The notes under the pieces: generated by a model
Told to the model about the DNA's origin: nothing
The model's database searches: none
Seen by the model: the letters and a program-made list of their open reading frames with translations, nothing else
Shown here: in pieces, positions 1-7,508 of the stretch
Layout: every line of letters begins with the position of its first letter
Numbering within the stretch: the stretch's first letter is position 1
Source: Streptomyces sp. NRRL S-31
Lineage (GTDB): Bacteria > Actinomycetota > Actinomycetes > Streptomycetales > Streptomycetaceae
Length of the DNA: 64,000 bases
Assembly: GCF_000718775.1 (NCBI RefSeq)
Contig: NZ_JOCB01000009.1
Coordinates: 62,001-126,000, forward strand
Direction of reading: 5' to 3'
Made by a program: the position numbers and the translations under genes

Positions 1-2
1 TG

Positions 3-449
3 CGCGAAGGCTGGATTCAGCTAACCGAAGGCGACGCAATCGACTACGGCGCCATTGAGAAGCGCATCATTGAGGACTGCCGCCGGCTGAATGTACAGCG
101 CATCAGCTATGACCGCATGTTCGCAGGTCAGTTGGTGCAGCGCGTTGACCAGAAGACCCGGGGTGTGGACCTGGTGCCGATTGCTCAGACATACCTAGGC
201 ATGGGTCCCGGCTCGAAGGAACTTGAGCGCCTGTTGCGCGAAGGGAAGATCCGCCACGGCGGCAACCCGGTTCTTCGCTGGCACGCCTCTTGTGTCGAGA
301 TCATTGCGGATGGCAATGACAATTTCCGCCCCGTGAAGCCTGACCGGCAGAAGTCCTCAAGCCGCATCGACGGCATTGCGGCATCCGTCATGGCTATGGA
401 TGGCTACATTAGGCGACCCCTCAAGAAGGCGCGCGCCGTTTCCGCGTGA
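3..449 (+). CDS. Phage terminase large subunit, C-terminal part (cut by window start)
   Basis: The reading frame is open from the first bases and ends at 449, so this is the C-terminal ~148 residues of a longer gene. The segment YDRMFA, the stretch with QTYLGMGPGSKELERLL, the motif KIRHGGNPVLRWHASC and the late DGIAASVMAMD are typical of the RNase H-like nuclease end of siphophage large terminases, which cut concatemeric DNA and drive packaging into the prohead at the portal. The portal gene follows at once, as in most siphophages. The ATPase domain lies left of the window. Function is secure from motif content and position. Confidence 0.9.
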   Translation, partial: REGWIQLTEGDAIDYGAIEKRIIEDCRRLNVQRISYDRMFAGQLVQRVDQKTRGVDLVPIAQTYLGMGPGSKELERLLREGKIRHGGNPVLRWHASCVEIIADGNDNFRPVKPDRQKSSSRIDGIAASVMAMDGYIRRPLKKARAVSA

Positions 450-451
450 CC

Positions 452-473
452 AACATCCGAAAATCCGTAGGTG
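452..473. promoter_or_regulatory. Conserved inverted repeat CIR1 (candidate repressor operator)
   Basis: The site reads AACATCCG-AAAATC-CGTAGGTG, with one good half-site (CGTAGGTG) and one degenerate half. It is the first of 14 copies of CACCTACG-N6-CGTAGGTG in the prophage. It lies in the short gap between terminase and portal, so it could act only as a stoperator or roadblock inside the late operon. No promoter is visible beside it. Confidence 0.75.
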
Positions 474-491
474 CCTAGAAGGGGGTTACCC

Positions 492-1901
492 ATGGCGCTG
501 ACCCCACTAGACGACCTTAATCGGCTGTACGGAAAGCTCAAGCGTAGAGCCGGTAAGGCTGATGACTGGTCGAAGTATTACGATGGGGAAGTTCCCCTAA
601 AGTTTGCATCCCCGGAGTTCAAGGGGCAGACAGGTGCCCTCTTTGAGGGCTTCTCGGACAACTGGTGTCAGGTGGTGCCTGACGCCACTGTTGAGCGCCT
701 GGTGCCGATTGCTTTCCGCCTCAATGATGGTTCGCTGGATACGGCTGCATGGGATGCGTGGCGCCGTAATGAGTGCGATGTTGAGGTTGGCCTAGCCTTC
801 CTTGAGGCTCTGATCAGCGGCCGATCTTATGGTCTGGTATGGAAGCCGGATGGGATCAATACGGAGATCACGTTTCACGACGTGCAACAGGCCATTGTTG
901 AGTATGTGCCTGGTAAGCGTCGGGTGCGCCGTGCTGGGCTTTTGCTGTGGCGTGACGGGGATCAGGAGCGCGCTTCCCTGTTCTACCCGGACGCGGTCTA
1001 TCTGTGGGTGCGTAGGGTTGATAGCCCGTATGGCTTTGCCCTGAAGTCTGATGCTGGGTGGGTGTCTGCCGGTATCCTGAGCAACCCGCTAGGGGTAGTG
1101 CCCCTGGTGGCGCTGGAGAATCGCGCGCGTCTGCGCGGGAAGCCTACCAGCGAGATTGCCAGTGTGGCGCCGCTACAGGACGCGGTTAACACCCTGTGGG
1201 CTCATCTGATGACAGCCGCAGACGAACGCGCTCTGCCGGCGCGTGCAGTGCTGGGCATGGATCGCCCCACCAAGGAGATACTTGACAGCGACGGGGAAGT
1301 CATTGGCGAAGAGGATTTGCCCATTGATGAGTTCCGTCGCAATCGTCTTCTCTGGCTAGAGCGTGAGGGTGCGTCGATTGCCGAGTTCAGCGGTGCCGAT
1401 CTGACGAACTACACCACGGTTATTGAGACCGCTGTGAGGCATATAGCCGCGCAGACCAGAACCCCGCCAAGTTATCTGACTGGGGAAATGGTCAATATCA
1501 GCGCTGATGCTCTGGTGGCGTCTGAGGCCGGCCTAGTCGCCAAGGTGCAGGAAAGGCAGCGGTATTTCGGTGCTTCGCTTCGCGAACTCATGCGGCTTGA
1601 GGCGCTTGCCGCTGGGGATGCTGCACGCGCTGAGGCAATAAGCATGGGGTCTGTCGTCTGGCGTGATGCACAGTTCCGCAGCGAAGCCCAGTACGCGGAC
1701 GCCCTGACGAAGTACAAGGCGATCAACGTTCCGGATGAAGCTCTATGGGAGCGGATGCCGGACACCACGCCGGAAGAGATTGAGCGCTGGAAGTCCATGC
1801 GGGATGACCAGGCTGCCGCCATTGTGGGTGGGAACATCGCTGGTTTGTTCGGCCCGAAGCCGGATGACACCACAGCGGAAGACCTAACCATAGCGGCGTA
1901 G
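492..1901 (+). CDS. Phage portal protein (SPP1 Gp6-like)
   Basis: This 469-residue protein should form the dodecameric ring at the capsid vertex through which DNA enters and leaves. Its size, its position after the terminase and its sequence (early DDWSKYYDGE, WCQVVPDATVERL, and IAAQTRTPPSYLTGEMVNISADAL near residue 325) fit the SPP1-type portal family. I chose ATG 492 rather than the in-frame GTG at 471, because 492 has a GGGGG ribosome site just upstream and 471 lies in the operator CIR1. A MuF-like head gene follows after 12 bases. Confidence 0.88.
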   Translation: MALTPLDDLNRLYGKLKRRAGKADDWSKYYDGEVPLKFASPEFKGQTGALFEGFSDNWCQVVPDATVERLVPIAFRLNDGSLDTAAWDAWRRNECDVEVGLAFLEALISGRSYGLVWKPDGINTEITFHDVQQAIVEYVPGKRRVRRAGLLLWRDGDQERASLFYPDAVYLWVRRVDSPYGFALKSDAGWVSAGILSNPLGVVPLVALENRARLRGKPTSEIASVAPLQDAVNTLWAHLMTAADERALPARAVLGMDRPTKEILDSDGEVIGEEDLPIDEFRRNRLLWLEREGASIAEFSGADLTNYTTVIETAVRHIAAQTRTPPSYLTGEMVNISADALVASEAGLVAKVQERQRYFGASLRELMRLEALAAGDAARAEAISMGSVVWRDAQFRSEAQYADALTKYKAINVPDEALWERMPDTTPEEIERWKSMRDDQAAAIVGGNIAGLFGPKPDDTTAEDLTIAA

Positions 1902-1913
1902 TGAGGGGGCTCC

Positions 1914-2885
1914 GTGGCCGCGTCAGCCACTTTGGCTGCCACCCGGTACGAAGTGGTGCAGGGGATCACACAGAGCGTTGTAGGGGCCGTTCAGGCCCTT
2001 TGGCGTGACGTGCCCCCTGACCGCATCTTCGCTGCCTTACAGGGCGAAACTGGGCGGCAGATTCTCAATGCTGTGATTGCTGGCCAGTTGTCAGCGGCTC
2101 AGGGTGCTCAGGCATTCGTGACGGGCGCGATGCTCGCACAGGGTGCAGGAGTAGCGGCGGAAGCCACCTTGAACGCTGGTTCGCTGGCCGGCATCGCCAT
2201 GGACGGAAGGTTGCTAGCAACCCTTCTGTACGTCCCGGCGGTAACCACGGCTCAGGCGCTATCCGTTGGCCTGCCGGCTGACGTGGCGCTGGCAAGGGGC
2301 ATGGCTCAAATGGGCACCCTTGTTGCAACTACCATTGCCGACACGGCGCGCACGGCTACACAGGTCGCGATGGCCGCTGAGCCGAAGTGCGTTGCTTACG
2401 TGCGGGTGGTGAAGCTACCGGCATGCTCCAGGTGCATCGTCTTGGCCGGCAGACAGTACAGCTACTCAGAAGGTTTCAAGCGTCACCCGAAGTGTGATTG
2501 CGGTATGGAGCCCATGAGCGATCAGGAATGGCGCGAGAGCGCCAGCCCGGAAGACATATTCAGGCAGATGACTCCGGAAGAGCGTCGAAAGCGCTTCGGT
2601 GCTGCGGGGGCTGATGCCATCGAGAATGGCGCTGACATAGGTCAGGTGGTCAACGCGCGACGCGGAATGGCCACCGCCACTACAGGCAAGAAGGTCACCA
2701 CCGAGGGGACCACCCGGCGCGGTATCGGCGGTAAGGCGCTTGACGCTGGCTTCGAGAAGACGCCAGGAAAGCGCTACACCCGTTCCCGGGAAGCGCGCCT
2801 GATGCCTGAACAGATCCTAAAGCAAGCGGATGACAACCGTGAGCTTCAAATCGCCTTGCTCAAGAAGCACGGCTTTATCACGTAG
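1914..2885 (+). CDS. MuF-like minor head protein
   Basis: This is a 323-residue protein between portal and scaffold. The first half is Ala-rich and helical. The middle carries a Cys/His cluster (CSRCIVLAGRQY, then FKRHPKCDC near residue 190) typical of SPP1 gp7 / Mu gpF-like minor capsid proteins of actinophages, sometimes annotated as capsid maturation protein. It starts at GTG 1914 with GAGGGGG upstream. It probably sits inside the head at the portal and may take part in DNA ejection or assembly. A protease role is not supported by any motif that I can see. Confidence 0.75.
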   Translation: MAASATLAATRYEVVQGITQSVVGAVQALWRDVPPDRIFAALQGETGRQILNAVIAGQLSAAQGAQAFVTGAMLAQGAGVAAEATLNAGSLAGIAMDGRLLATLLYVPAVTTAQALSVGLPADVALARGMAQMGTLVATTIADTARTATQVAMAAEPKCVAYVRVVKLPACSRCIVLAGRQYSYSEGFKRHPKCDCGMEPMSDQEWRESASPEDIFRQMTPEERRKRFGAAGADAIENGADIGQVVNARRGMATATTGKKVTTEGTTRRGIGGKALDAGFEKTPGKRYTRSREARLMPEQILKQADDNRELQIALLKKHGFIT

Positions 2886-2899
2886 GGAGCGATTCCCCC

Positions 2900-3496
2900 A
2901 TGCCTGAGACCCTCAACCCGAATGGCCCTGACGCTGGCGCTGACACCCCCAAGGATGGGGACCCTGGCAAGGCTGAGGGCACGCCCCCGAAGAACGGGCC
3001 GGCCGATGACGGTAAGGGCGACCAGAGCGACGCTGAGGCGGAGCTAGGCGACGCCGGTAAGAAGGCCATCAAGACGGAGCGCGATGCCCGTAAGGCGGCT
3101 GAGAAGGAACGCGATGAACTACAGGCGGAAGTCAAGCGCCTACAGCGTTCCAATGCAGCGGTCAAGGGCGCGGACCTTGACGCTATCAAGAGTGAGATCC
3201 GGGCGGAGTTTGCCACCCAGCTAGCCGAGACAGCCATCAAGGCTGAGGCCAAGGGGCGCCTACAGGACCCGGCTGACGCTCTGCTTTTCCTCAAGGCTTC
3301 CGACGTTGACACCAGCGACGAAGCCGCCGTGACGAAGGCCATTGATGACCTTCTCAAGGCACGTCCCTATCTGGCTGCCGCTGAGTCCGGAGTCAAGCCG
3401 TGGGGCTACGTTGGCGGGGGCAAGACGCCTTCCGCTGAGCCTGAGCCGAAGGACGCACTTGAGCGCATGGCGCGTGCGTATGGCAAGGGCAAGTAA
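2900..3496 (+). CDS. Capsid scaffolding protein
   Basis: This 198-residue protein directly precedes the major capsid gene. Residues 1-50 are Gly/Pro/Asp-rich and disordered. Residues ~55-90 form a charged coiled coil (KTERDARKAAEKERDELQAEV), and the C-terminus is basic (ARAYGKGK). This layout is usual for siphophage scaffolds, which bind capsid subunits through a basic C-terminal tail and leave before or during packaging. The call rests on architecture and position, as scaffold sequences are poorly conserved. Confidence 0.8.
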   Translation: MPETLNPNGPDAGADTPKDGDPGKAEGTPPKNGPADDGKGDQSDAEAELGDAGKKAIKTERDARKAAEKERDELQAEVKRLQRSNAAVKGADLDAIKSEIRAEFATQLAETAIKAEAKGRLQDPADALLFLKASDVDTSDEAAVTKAIDDLLKARPYLAAAESGVKPWGYVGGGKTPSAEPEPKDALERMARAYGKGK

Positions 3497-3497
3497 C

Positions 3498-3518
3498 CAC
3501 CTCCGATTTTCGTAGGTG
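3498..3518. promoter_or_regulatory. Conserved inverted repeat CIR2
   Basis: The site reads CACCTCCG-ATTTT-CGTAGGTG. The two half-sites fit the consensus, but the spacer has 5 bases where the other copies have 6, which may weaken or alter binding. It lies between scaffold and major capsid genes, inside the late operon. Confidence 0.75.
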
Positions 3519-3541
3519 CCTTCTGACATTGGAGACTTTCC

Positions 3542-4486
3542 ATGCCCCTAACTCTGACTGAGGCCGCGAAGCTGTCGCAGGATGACCTACAGCGCGGTGT
3601 ACTTGAGACCTTCGTTCAGGAATCTCCGGTTCTGGACCGTATCCCGTTCTTGACCATTCAGGGCAACGCGTACGCCTACAACGAAGAGGCGACGCTACCG
3701 GGTGTTGCGTTCCGGTCGGTGAATGAGGCTTACCCGGAGTCCACGGGCACGGTTAACCCAAAGTCTGAGAAGCTGGTCATCATGGGTGGTGACGCTGATG
3801 TTGACCGCTTCATCGTCCAGACCCGGGGCAACCTGAACGATCAGCGCGCCATTCAGACCCGGATGAAGGTGAAGGCGGCTTCGTACTTTTTCCAGGACAA
3901 TTTCATCAACGGTGACACCGCCGTCACGCCGAAGGGCTTTGATGGTCTCAAGAAGCGCCTGACCGGTGCTCAGGTCATCGCGACTGCCACCAACGGCATG
4001 GGTCCCGTGGCCGGCGGACACGACTTCTTCGACGCGCTAGACGCGCTGATCGCTCAGGTTCCCGGCATCAACGGCAGTAACGGCGCGCTATACACCAACA
4101 GCAAGATCATCGCAAAGGTCAAGTCCAGCGCACGGCGTCTTGGTGGGGTTGAGATGATCCGTGAGGCGCTGACCCAGAAGATGGTGGCCACGTACAACGG
4201 CATCCCGCTTCTAGACATCGGCCAGACGTCGGCTGGTGCGGACATCATCCCCCAGACGGAGACTCAGGGCACGTCCAGTGCGGCGGGCTCGATCTACGCC
4301 GTGAAGTTCGGTTCCGCTGAGGGTGACCAGGCCGTGACGGGTCTGACCAACGGTGGCGTTCAGGTCCGTGACCTGGGTGAGCTTGACGTGATGCCGGTCT
4401 ACCGGACGCGCCTTGAGTTCTACACGGGTCTCGCGCTGTTCGGCGGTAAGGCGGCTGCCCGTCTGACCGGCGTTCTGGCTGCCTGA
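3542..4486 (+). CDS. Major capsid protein (HK97 fold)
   Basis: This 314-residue protein is the expected major head subunit. It follows the scaffold, has a good ribosome site (GGAG), and shows patterns of actinophage HK97-type capsid proteins: an N-arm with LSQDDLQRGVLETFVQESPVLDRIPF, a central DNFINGDTA near residue 120, and the C-terminal DVMPVYRTRLEFYTGLALFGGKAAARLTGV (domain end). No N-terminal delta-domain is apparent, consistent with a separate scaffold gene. Its role is the icosahedral shell. Confidence 0.88.
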   Translation: MPLTLTEAAKLSQDDLQRGVLETFVQESPVLDRIPFLTIQGNAYAYNEEATLPGVAFRSVNEAYPESTGTVNPKSEKLVIMGGDADVDRFIVQTRGNLNDQRAIQTRMKVKAASYFFQDNFINGDTAVTPKGFDGLKKRLTGAQVIATATNGMGPVAGGHDFFDALDALIAQVPGINGSNGALYTNSKIIAKVKSSARRLGGVEMIREALTQKMVATYNGIPLLDIGQTSAGADIIPQTETQGTSSAAGSIYAVKFGSAEGDQAVTGLTNGGVQVRDLGELDVMPVYRTRLEFYTGLALFGGKAAARLTGVLAA

Positions 4487-4503
4487 TCGAAGGAGATTGA
4501 GCC

Positions 4504-4656
4504 TTGCCACCGAAGGCAAAGACTGCCACCCCTGATGTGCCGCACGAAGAGGCTTGCAAGGGTCCCCGGGTGGAGAGTTACACGGCTCTTCGCCCGGATG
4601 GCTCTGAGGCTTCCGTGACACGCTGTCAGGAGTGCGGAGCACAGACCACGAAGTAA
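4504..4656 (+). CDS. Small Cys-containing phage protein
   Basis: This is a 50-residue ORF starting at TTG 4504, preceded by AAGGAGATTGAG, an excellent ribosome site. It lies between the capsid gene and the first connector gene. The product carries a single Cys near residue 23 and a C-terminal CQEC knuckle followed by GAQTTK, so a small metal-binding fold is possible. Short Cys-containing ORFs occur at this place in related phages, but I know no proven function. It could be a head decoration or assembly factor; this is inference from position only. Confidence 0.65.
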   Translation: MPPKAKTATPDVPHEEACKGPRVESYTALRPDGSEASVTRCQECGAQTTK

Positions 4657-4671
4657 CGGAAGGGGTGCCCC

Positions 4672-5202
4672 ATGGCACTGCCGCCGCTGGCCACGATTGA
4701 TGATCTGGCAGCGCACATGCAGGTTGATCCGGGCACCCTTCCGGCCGGCGCAGTGTCCGCATTGGACCAGGTCTCTGCGATCATCCGGAAGGAAGCCCGC
4801 AACAACTTCCAGCGTCGGACCACCACGCTTACGCGGACTCCGCATCAGGGCGTGATCCGGCTGCCGCTCAGGCCCGTTGTTTCAGTGGACTCCGTGACGC
4901 GCGATGGTGCGCCGGTTGACTACCGCTGGGATGACGAGACAGAGCGGCTGTTTGTGGGCGCCTGTGCGCCCGTCACAGTGACTTTCACGCATGGGTACGC
5001 ATCAGTGCCCGGGGACGTTGTGGCAGTCGCTCTGACAGCCGCTCAGCGCGTTCTGACGAACCCCAATGACCTACGGCAGGAAACCGTTGGTGCGGTCAGC
5101 GTCACATACGCGGCTGAGACCATCGGCGCAAGCCTCAGTCAGGCTGACAAGGACCTTCTAGGGCGCTACCGGCGAACGTTCGCTGTGGGCAGGCTTCTAT
5201 GA
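4672..5202 (+). CDS. Head-tail connector (adaptor) protein
   Basis: This 176-residue protein is the first in a run of four overlapping short genes between capsid and tail tube, where siphophages encode adaptor, stopper, tail-completion and tail-terminator proteins. The start DDLAAHMQVDPG and the helical pattern with IIRKEARNNFQRR and a late ADKDLLGRYRR resemble HK97 gp6 / SPP1 gp15-like adaptors that dock below the portal. ATG 4672 follows GGAAGGGG. It overlaps the next gene by an ATGA junction. Confidence 0.75.
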   Translation: MALPPLATIDDLAAHMQVDPGTLPAGAVSALDQVSAIIRKEARNNFQRRTTTLTRTPHQGVIRLPLRPVVSVDSVTRDGAPVDYRWDDETERLFVGACAPVTVTFTHGYASVPGDVVAVALTAAQRVLTNPNDLRQETVGAVSVTYAAETIGASLSQADKDLLGRYRRTFAVGRLL

Positions 5203-5543
5203 GCACGCTGTATGGCGAAACCGTGAGGCTGGTTCGGGCGCCCTTCAAGGTCGACAAGTATGGCAACACCACCAGCGAACGTGACTGGTCGGCTGCCACC
5301 CGCACGGAATACACGGGCCTGATGGTTCAGCCGGACGCTTCCAGTGAAGCCACGGGGGACCGACCCACGGTCATCACGGGTTGGCGCCTGATCACTCCGA
5401 AGGGCCGTGACTTCCCGGCGCTGGCCACGGACCGCGTTGAGTGGGAGGGCTTGACGCTGCAAGTTGACGGCAAGGTTGGCCGGTTCAAGGTAGGCGGTCG
5501 CCTACATCATGTAGAAGCACGGCTCAAGGAGGTTACTGGATGA
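5199..5543 (+). CDS. Head-closure (stopper-like) protein
   Basis: This 114-residue, beta-rich protein overlaps the adaptor gene and the next gene by ATGA junctions, implying coupled translation. Its place is second among the connectors. The beta-rich sequence (LVRAPFKVDKYGN early, VEWEGLTLQVDGKVGRFKVGG late) fits SPP1 gp16-like head-closure proteins. The exact role is inferred from gene order. Confidence 0.65.
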   Translation: MSTLYGETVRLVRAPFKVDKYGNTTSERDWSAATRTEYTGLMVQPDASSEATGDRPTVITGWRLITPKGRDFPALATDRVEWEGLTLQVDGKVGRFKVGGRLHHVEARLKEVTG

Positions 5544-5806
5544 GCGGCCCACGAATTCGGTATAACTTTGATGCCATCCGGGCGCTGAATACGGCACCGC
5601 GTACGCATGCCTACCTTCTCAAGAAGGCGCATGATGTTGATGCCGCTCTTCGCAGCGTCGGTGTGCAGACCCGCGTTGATGCTCAGGCCGGTCCGAATCG
5701 TGCCCGCGCGGCTGTGATTGCCGGCTACGAAGACGGAGCCACGGCCGAGGGAACCAGGCGGAACCTCTTGCTAGCCCTAGATGCGGCGGCTGATCCGATT
5801 GAGTAA
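5540..5806 (+). CDS. Small neck / tail-completion protein
   Basis: This 88-residue protein is third in the connector cluster and overlaps the genes on both sides. It is mainly helical with several Ala/Arg stretches (VDAALRSVGVQTRVDAQAG). In siphophages this position encodes the HK97 gp10-like neck or tail-completion protein. I see no diagnostic motif. Confidence 0.55.
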   Translation: MSGPRIRYNFDAIRALNTAPRTHAYLLKKAHDVDAALRSVGVQTRVDAQAGPNRARAAVIAGYEDGATAEGTRRNLLLALDAAADPIE

Positions 5807-6200
5807 GCCAGTCATCGTCTTCCCTGATGCTGTGCTGGTCACCATCCTGTACCTACGCGAAGTCGTCCCGGGCCTTTCTGTCTACTCACGCGTTCCCGAT
5901 CCACGGCCGGCGGAATTTGTTCGCGTCGAACGGCTAGGCGGCATGCGGCGTGCGCTGATTCTCGACCGTCCTCGAATGAATGTTGAGTGCTGGTCAGACA
6001 GTGAAGAGAATGCGGCAGACCTAAGCGCCCGGGTGCGTGCGTACGCGCTGGCGATGGCTGGCAAGCGTGGCGATACCACGGTCTACGACGTGGTCGAAGT
6101 GTCCGGCCCCATGTGGCTGCCTGATTCTGCGTCTGGGCAACCCCGATACTCATTTGCTGTTGAGTTCTCCACCAGGGGAACCAGATTGGAAACCCTATGA
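5781..6200 (+). CDS. Tail terminator-like protein
   Basis: This is a 139-residue protein just before the tail tube gene, where siphophages place the tail terminator (lambda gpU-like). Alternating beta strands and the segment RMNVECWSDSEENAADLSARVRAYALAM fit that family loosely. The start is uncertain: ATG 5781 overlaps the preceding gene by 26 bases, and TTG 5799 is an alternative; neither has a clear ribosome site, which suggests coupling. It overlaps the tail tube start (ATGA). Confidence 0.65.
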   Translation: MRRLIRLSKPVIVFPDAVLVTILYLREVVPGLSVYSRVPDPRPAEFVRVERLGGMRRALILDRPRMNVECWSDSEENAADLSARVRAYALAMAGKRGDTTVYDVVEVSGPMWLPDSASGQPRYSFAVEFSTRGTRLETL

Positions 6201-6757
6201 GCGGTAACGTCAACAATCCTCGACTATGGGAAGGTGCGGATCTGTGGACTGCACCTGTCGCCACGGCACTGCCACCTGAGCTTGATGACGCCATGGGCAC
6301 TGTTCCGGCATGGAAGGCCGTTGGTCTTCTCTCCGAGGATGGTGCTTCTGAGGCCCGTGACGAGGATACCACGGACTTCTATGCGTGGGGTGGCAAGCTC
6401 ATCCGCACGAAGCGCAGCAAGCACAAGCGCAGCATCACGGTTACGTGCCTTGAGGACAACCTAGTTGTCTTCGGGCTGGTGAACCCTGGCTCCACCGTTG
6501 AGACCACGGCTGGCGTGAACAAGCGCACGGTCAAGATTCCGAAGACCAACAAGCGTAGTTTCGTGCTTGAGCTGGTAGACGGAGACATTACCCGGCGCCG
6601 GCATATTCCTTCGGGAGAGGTTACGGCCATCGGGGAAGTCAAGCTGTCCGAGTCGGACATGCAGGCATTTGAGCTGACCATCACCATCTACCCGGACGCT
6701 GATGACGTGCTGTACGTCGACTACGACAACGACACGGCTAACGCTGCCACGGCGTAA
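6197..6757 (+). CDS. Major tail tube protein
   Basis: This 186-residue protein should form the tail tube. It lies between the terminator and the chaperones, has the right size, and is beta-rich with a variable surface-exposed middle (HKRSITVTCLEDNLVVFGLVNPGS) and a pattern of alternating strands ending in ESDMQAFELTITIYPDAD. Its start overlaps the preceding stop (ATGA). The operator CIR3 lies 6 bases after its stop codon. Confidence 0.8.
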   Translation: MSGNVNNPRLWEGADLWTAPVATALPPELDDAMGTVPAWKAVGLLSEDGASEARDEDTTDFYAWGGKLIRTKRSKHKRSITVTCLEDNLVVFGLVNPGSTVETTAGVNKRTVKIPKTNKRSFVLELVDGDITRRRHIPSGEVTAIGEVKLSESDMQAFELTITIYPDADDVLYVDYDNDTANAATA

Positions 6758-6762
6758 CTGGC

Positions 6763-6784
6763 CACCTCCGAAAATTCGTAGGTG
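6763..6784. promoter_or_regulatory. Conserved inverted repeat CIR3
   Basis: The site reads CACCTCCG-AAAATT-CGTAGGTG, one mismatch from a perfect palindrome. It lies in the 110-base gap between tail tube and chaperone genes. Separate control of the abundant tube protein and the low-level downstream tail proteins at this point is plausible, but inferred. Confidence 0.85.
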
Positions 6785-6867
6785 CTCCGACTGGTGGGAC
6801 CAGGATTCTGGGTGGAGTCCTGGTCTCGCCGCATTCCCACCCATCACCCGCTAGGAGACACACAATC

Positions 6868-7122
6868 ATGGCTTCGAAGAACGATGCGCTGGGCACCTCG
6901 ACTGTCATTGAGTACAACGGCGACACCTACAGCGTTCCACCGGCTGAGGACTGGGACCTTGATGTCCTTGAGGCCATTGACGATCAGCGGATGACCCATG
7001 CACTGAAGGCGCTTCTGGGTGATGACCAGTACGCCACGTTCCGCAAGTCCAATCGCAAGGTTGCCGATCTCGGCAAGTTCTTTGAGGTGGCCGGTAGGGC
7101 TGTAGGCGCGGGAAACTCTTAA
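6868..7122 (+). CDS. Tail assembly chaperone, short (unshifted) product
   Basis: This is an 84-residue protein between tail tube and tape measure, the fixed place of the lambda G/GT-type chaperones that coat the tape measure during tail assembly. The start MASKND and the acidic helical core (AEDWDLDVLEAIDDQRMTH) are usual for actinophage versions. Its last codons contain the heptamer GGGAAAC (7110-7116) in the right phase for a -1 shift, which yields the long product described at 7116. Confidence 0.8.
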   Translation: MASKNDALGTSTVIEYNGDTYSVPPAEDWDLDVLEAIDDQRMTHALKALLGDDQYATFRKSNRKVADLGKFFEVAGRAVGAGNS

Positions 7123-7505
7123 GCCTTCTGAGGCTCATTCGGGAGCACGGGGACGCGATTGAGGCAGACCTAGCATTCCGGGGTGTTGACCTTCTCGACC
7201 TATGGCGCCGGAAGATCAGCCCCCGGAAGATGGCCGTTCTGATCTGGGGCCTACCGCCGGACAGCGCCACGCGTCAGGCCATCAATCAGGGCAAGCCACT
7301 GTGGTCGACCACTGACTACTTGCTGGCTGACTTGATTGACGTTACGCAGTACAACACATGGGCTGTGGCCAACAAGGACGTTCCGCGTATGGACCAGTCA
7401 AAGCCACCTCAGCCCTACCCGCGTCCCGGTATGAATGAGCCGAAGAAGGCGAAGATCACGGCGGCTGCCCTGTTGGACTTCAGGGAGCGCACGAAGGGAA
7501 GGTGA
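7116..7505 (+). CDS. Tail assembly chaperone, -1 frameshift extension (G-T type)
   Basis: The -1 frame is open from 7098 to 7505 and lacks its own ribosome site near the upstream end. Slippage on G-GGA-AAC (7110-7116) joins residue ~83 of the short chaperone to this frame, adding ~129 residues beginning LLSLLRLIREHGDAIEADL (two-residue boundary uncertain). The extension contains FRGVDLLDLWRRKISPRKMA, typical of the T part, which should bind the tail tube subunit. It ends 3 bases before the tape measure start. An internal ATG at 7230 could instead give a 91-residue protein, but I favour the frameshift. Confidence 0.82.
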   Translation, partial: LLSLLRLIREHGDAIEADLAFRGVDLLDLWRRKISPRKMAVLIWGLPPDSATRQAINQGKPLWSTTDYLLADLIDVTQYNTWAVANKDVPRMDQSKPPQPYPRPGMNEPKKAKITAAALLDFRERTKGR

Positions 7506-7508
7506 CCC

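Noticed and set aside
471..491. Upstream GTG start for the portal protein
   Set aside because: The GTG is part of operator CIR1 and lacks a ribosome site. ATG 492 has GGGGG at a good distance. The same reasoning moved the 10683 start to 10713.
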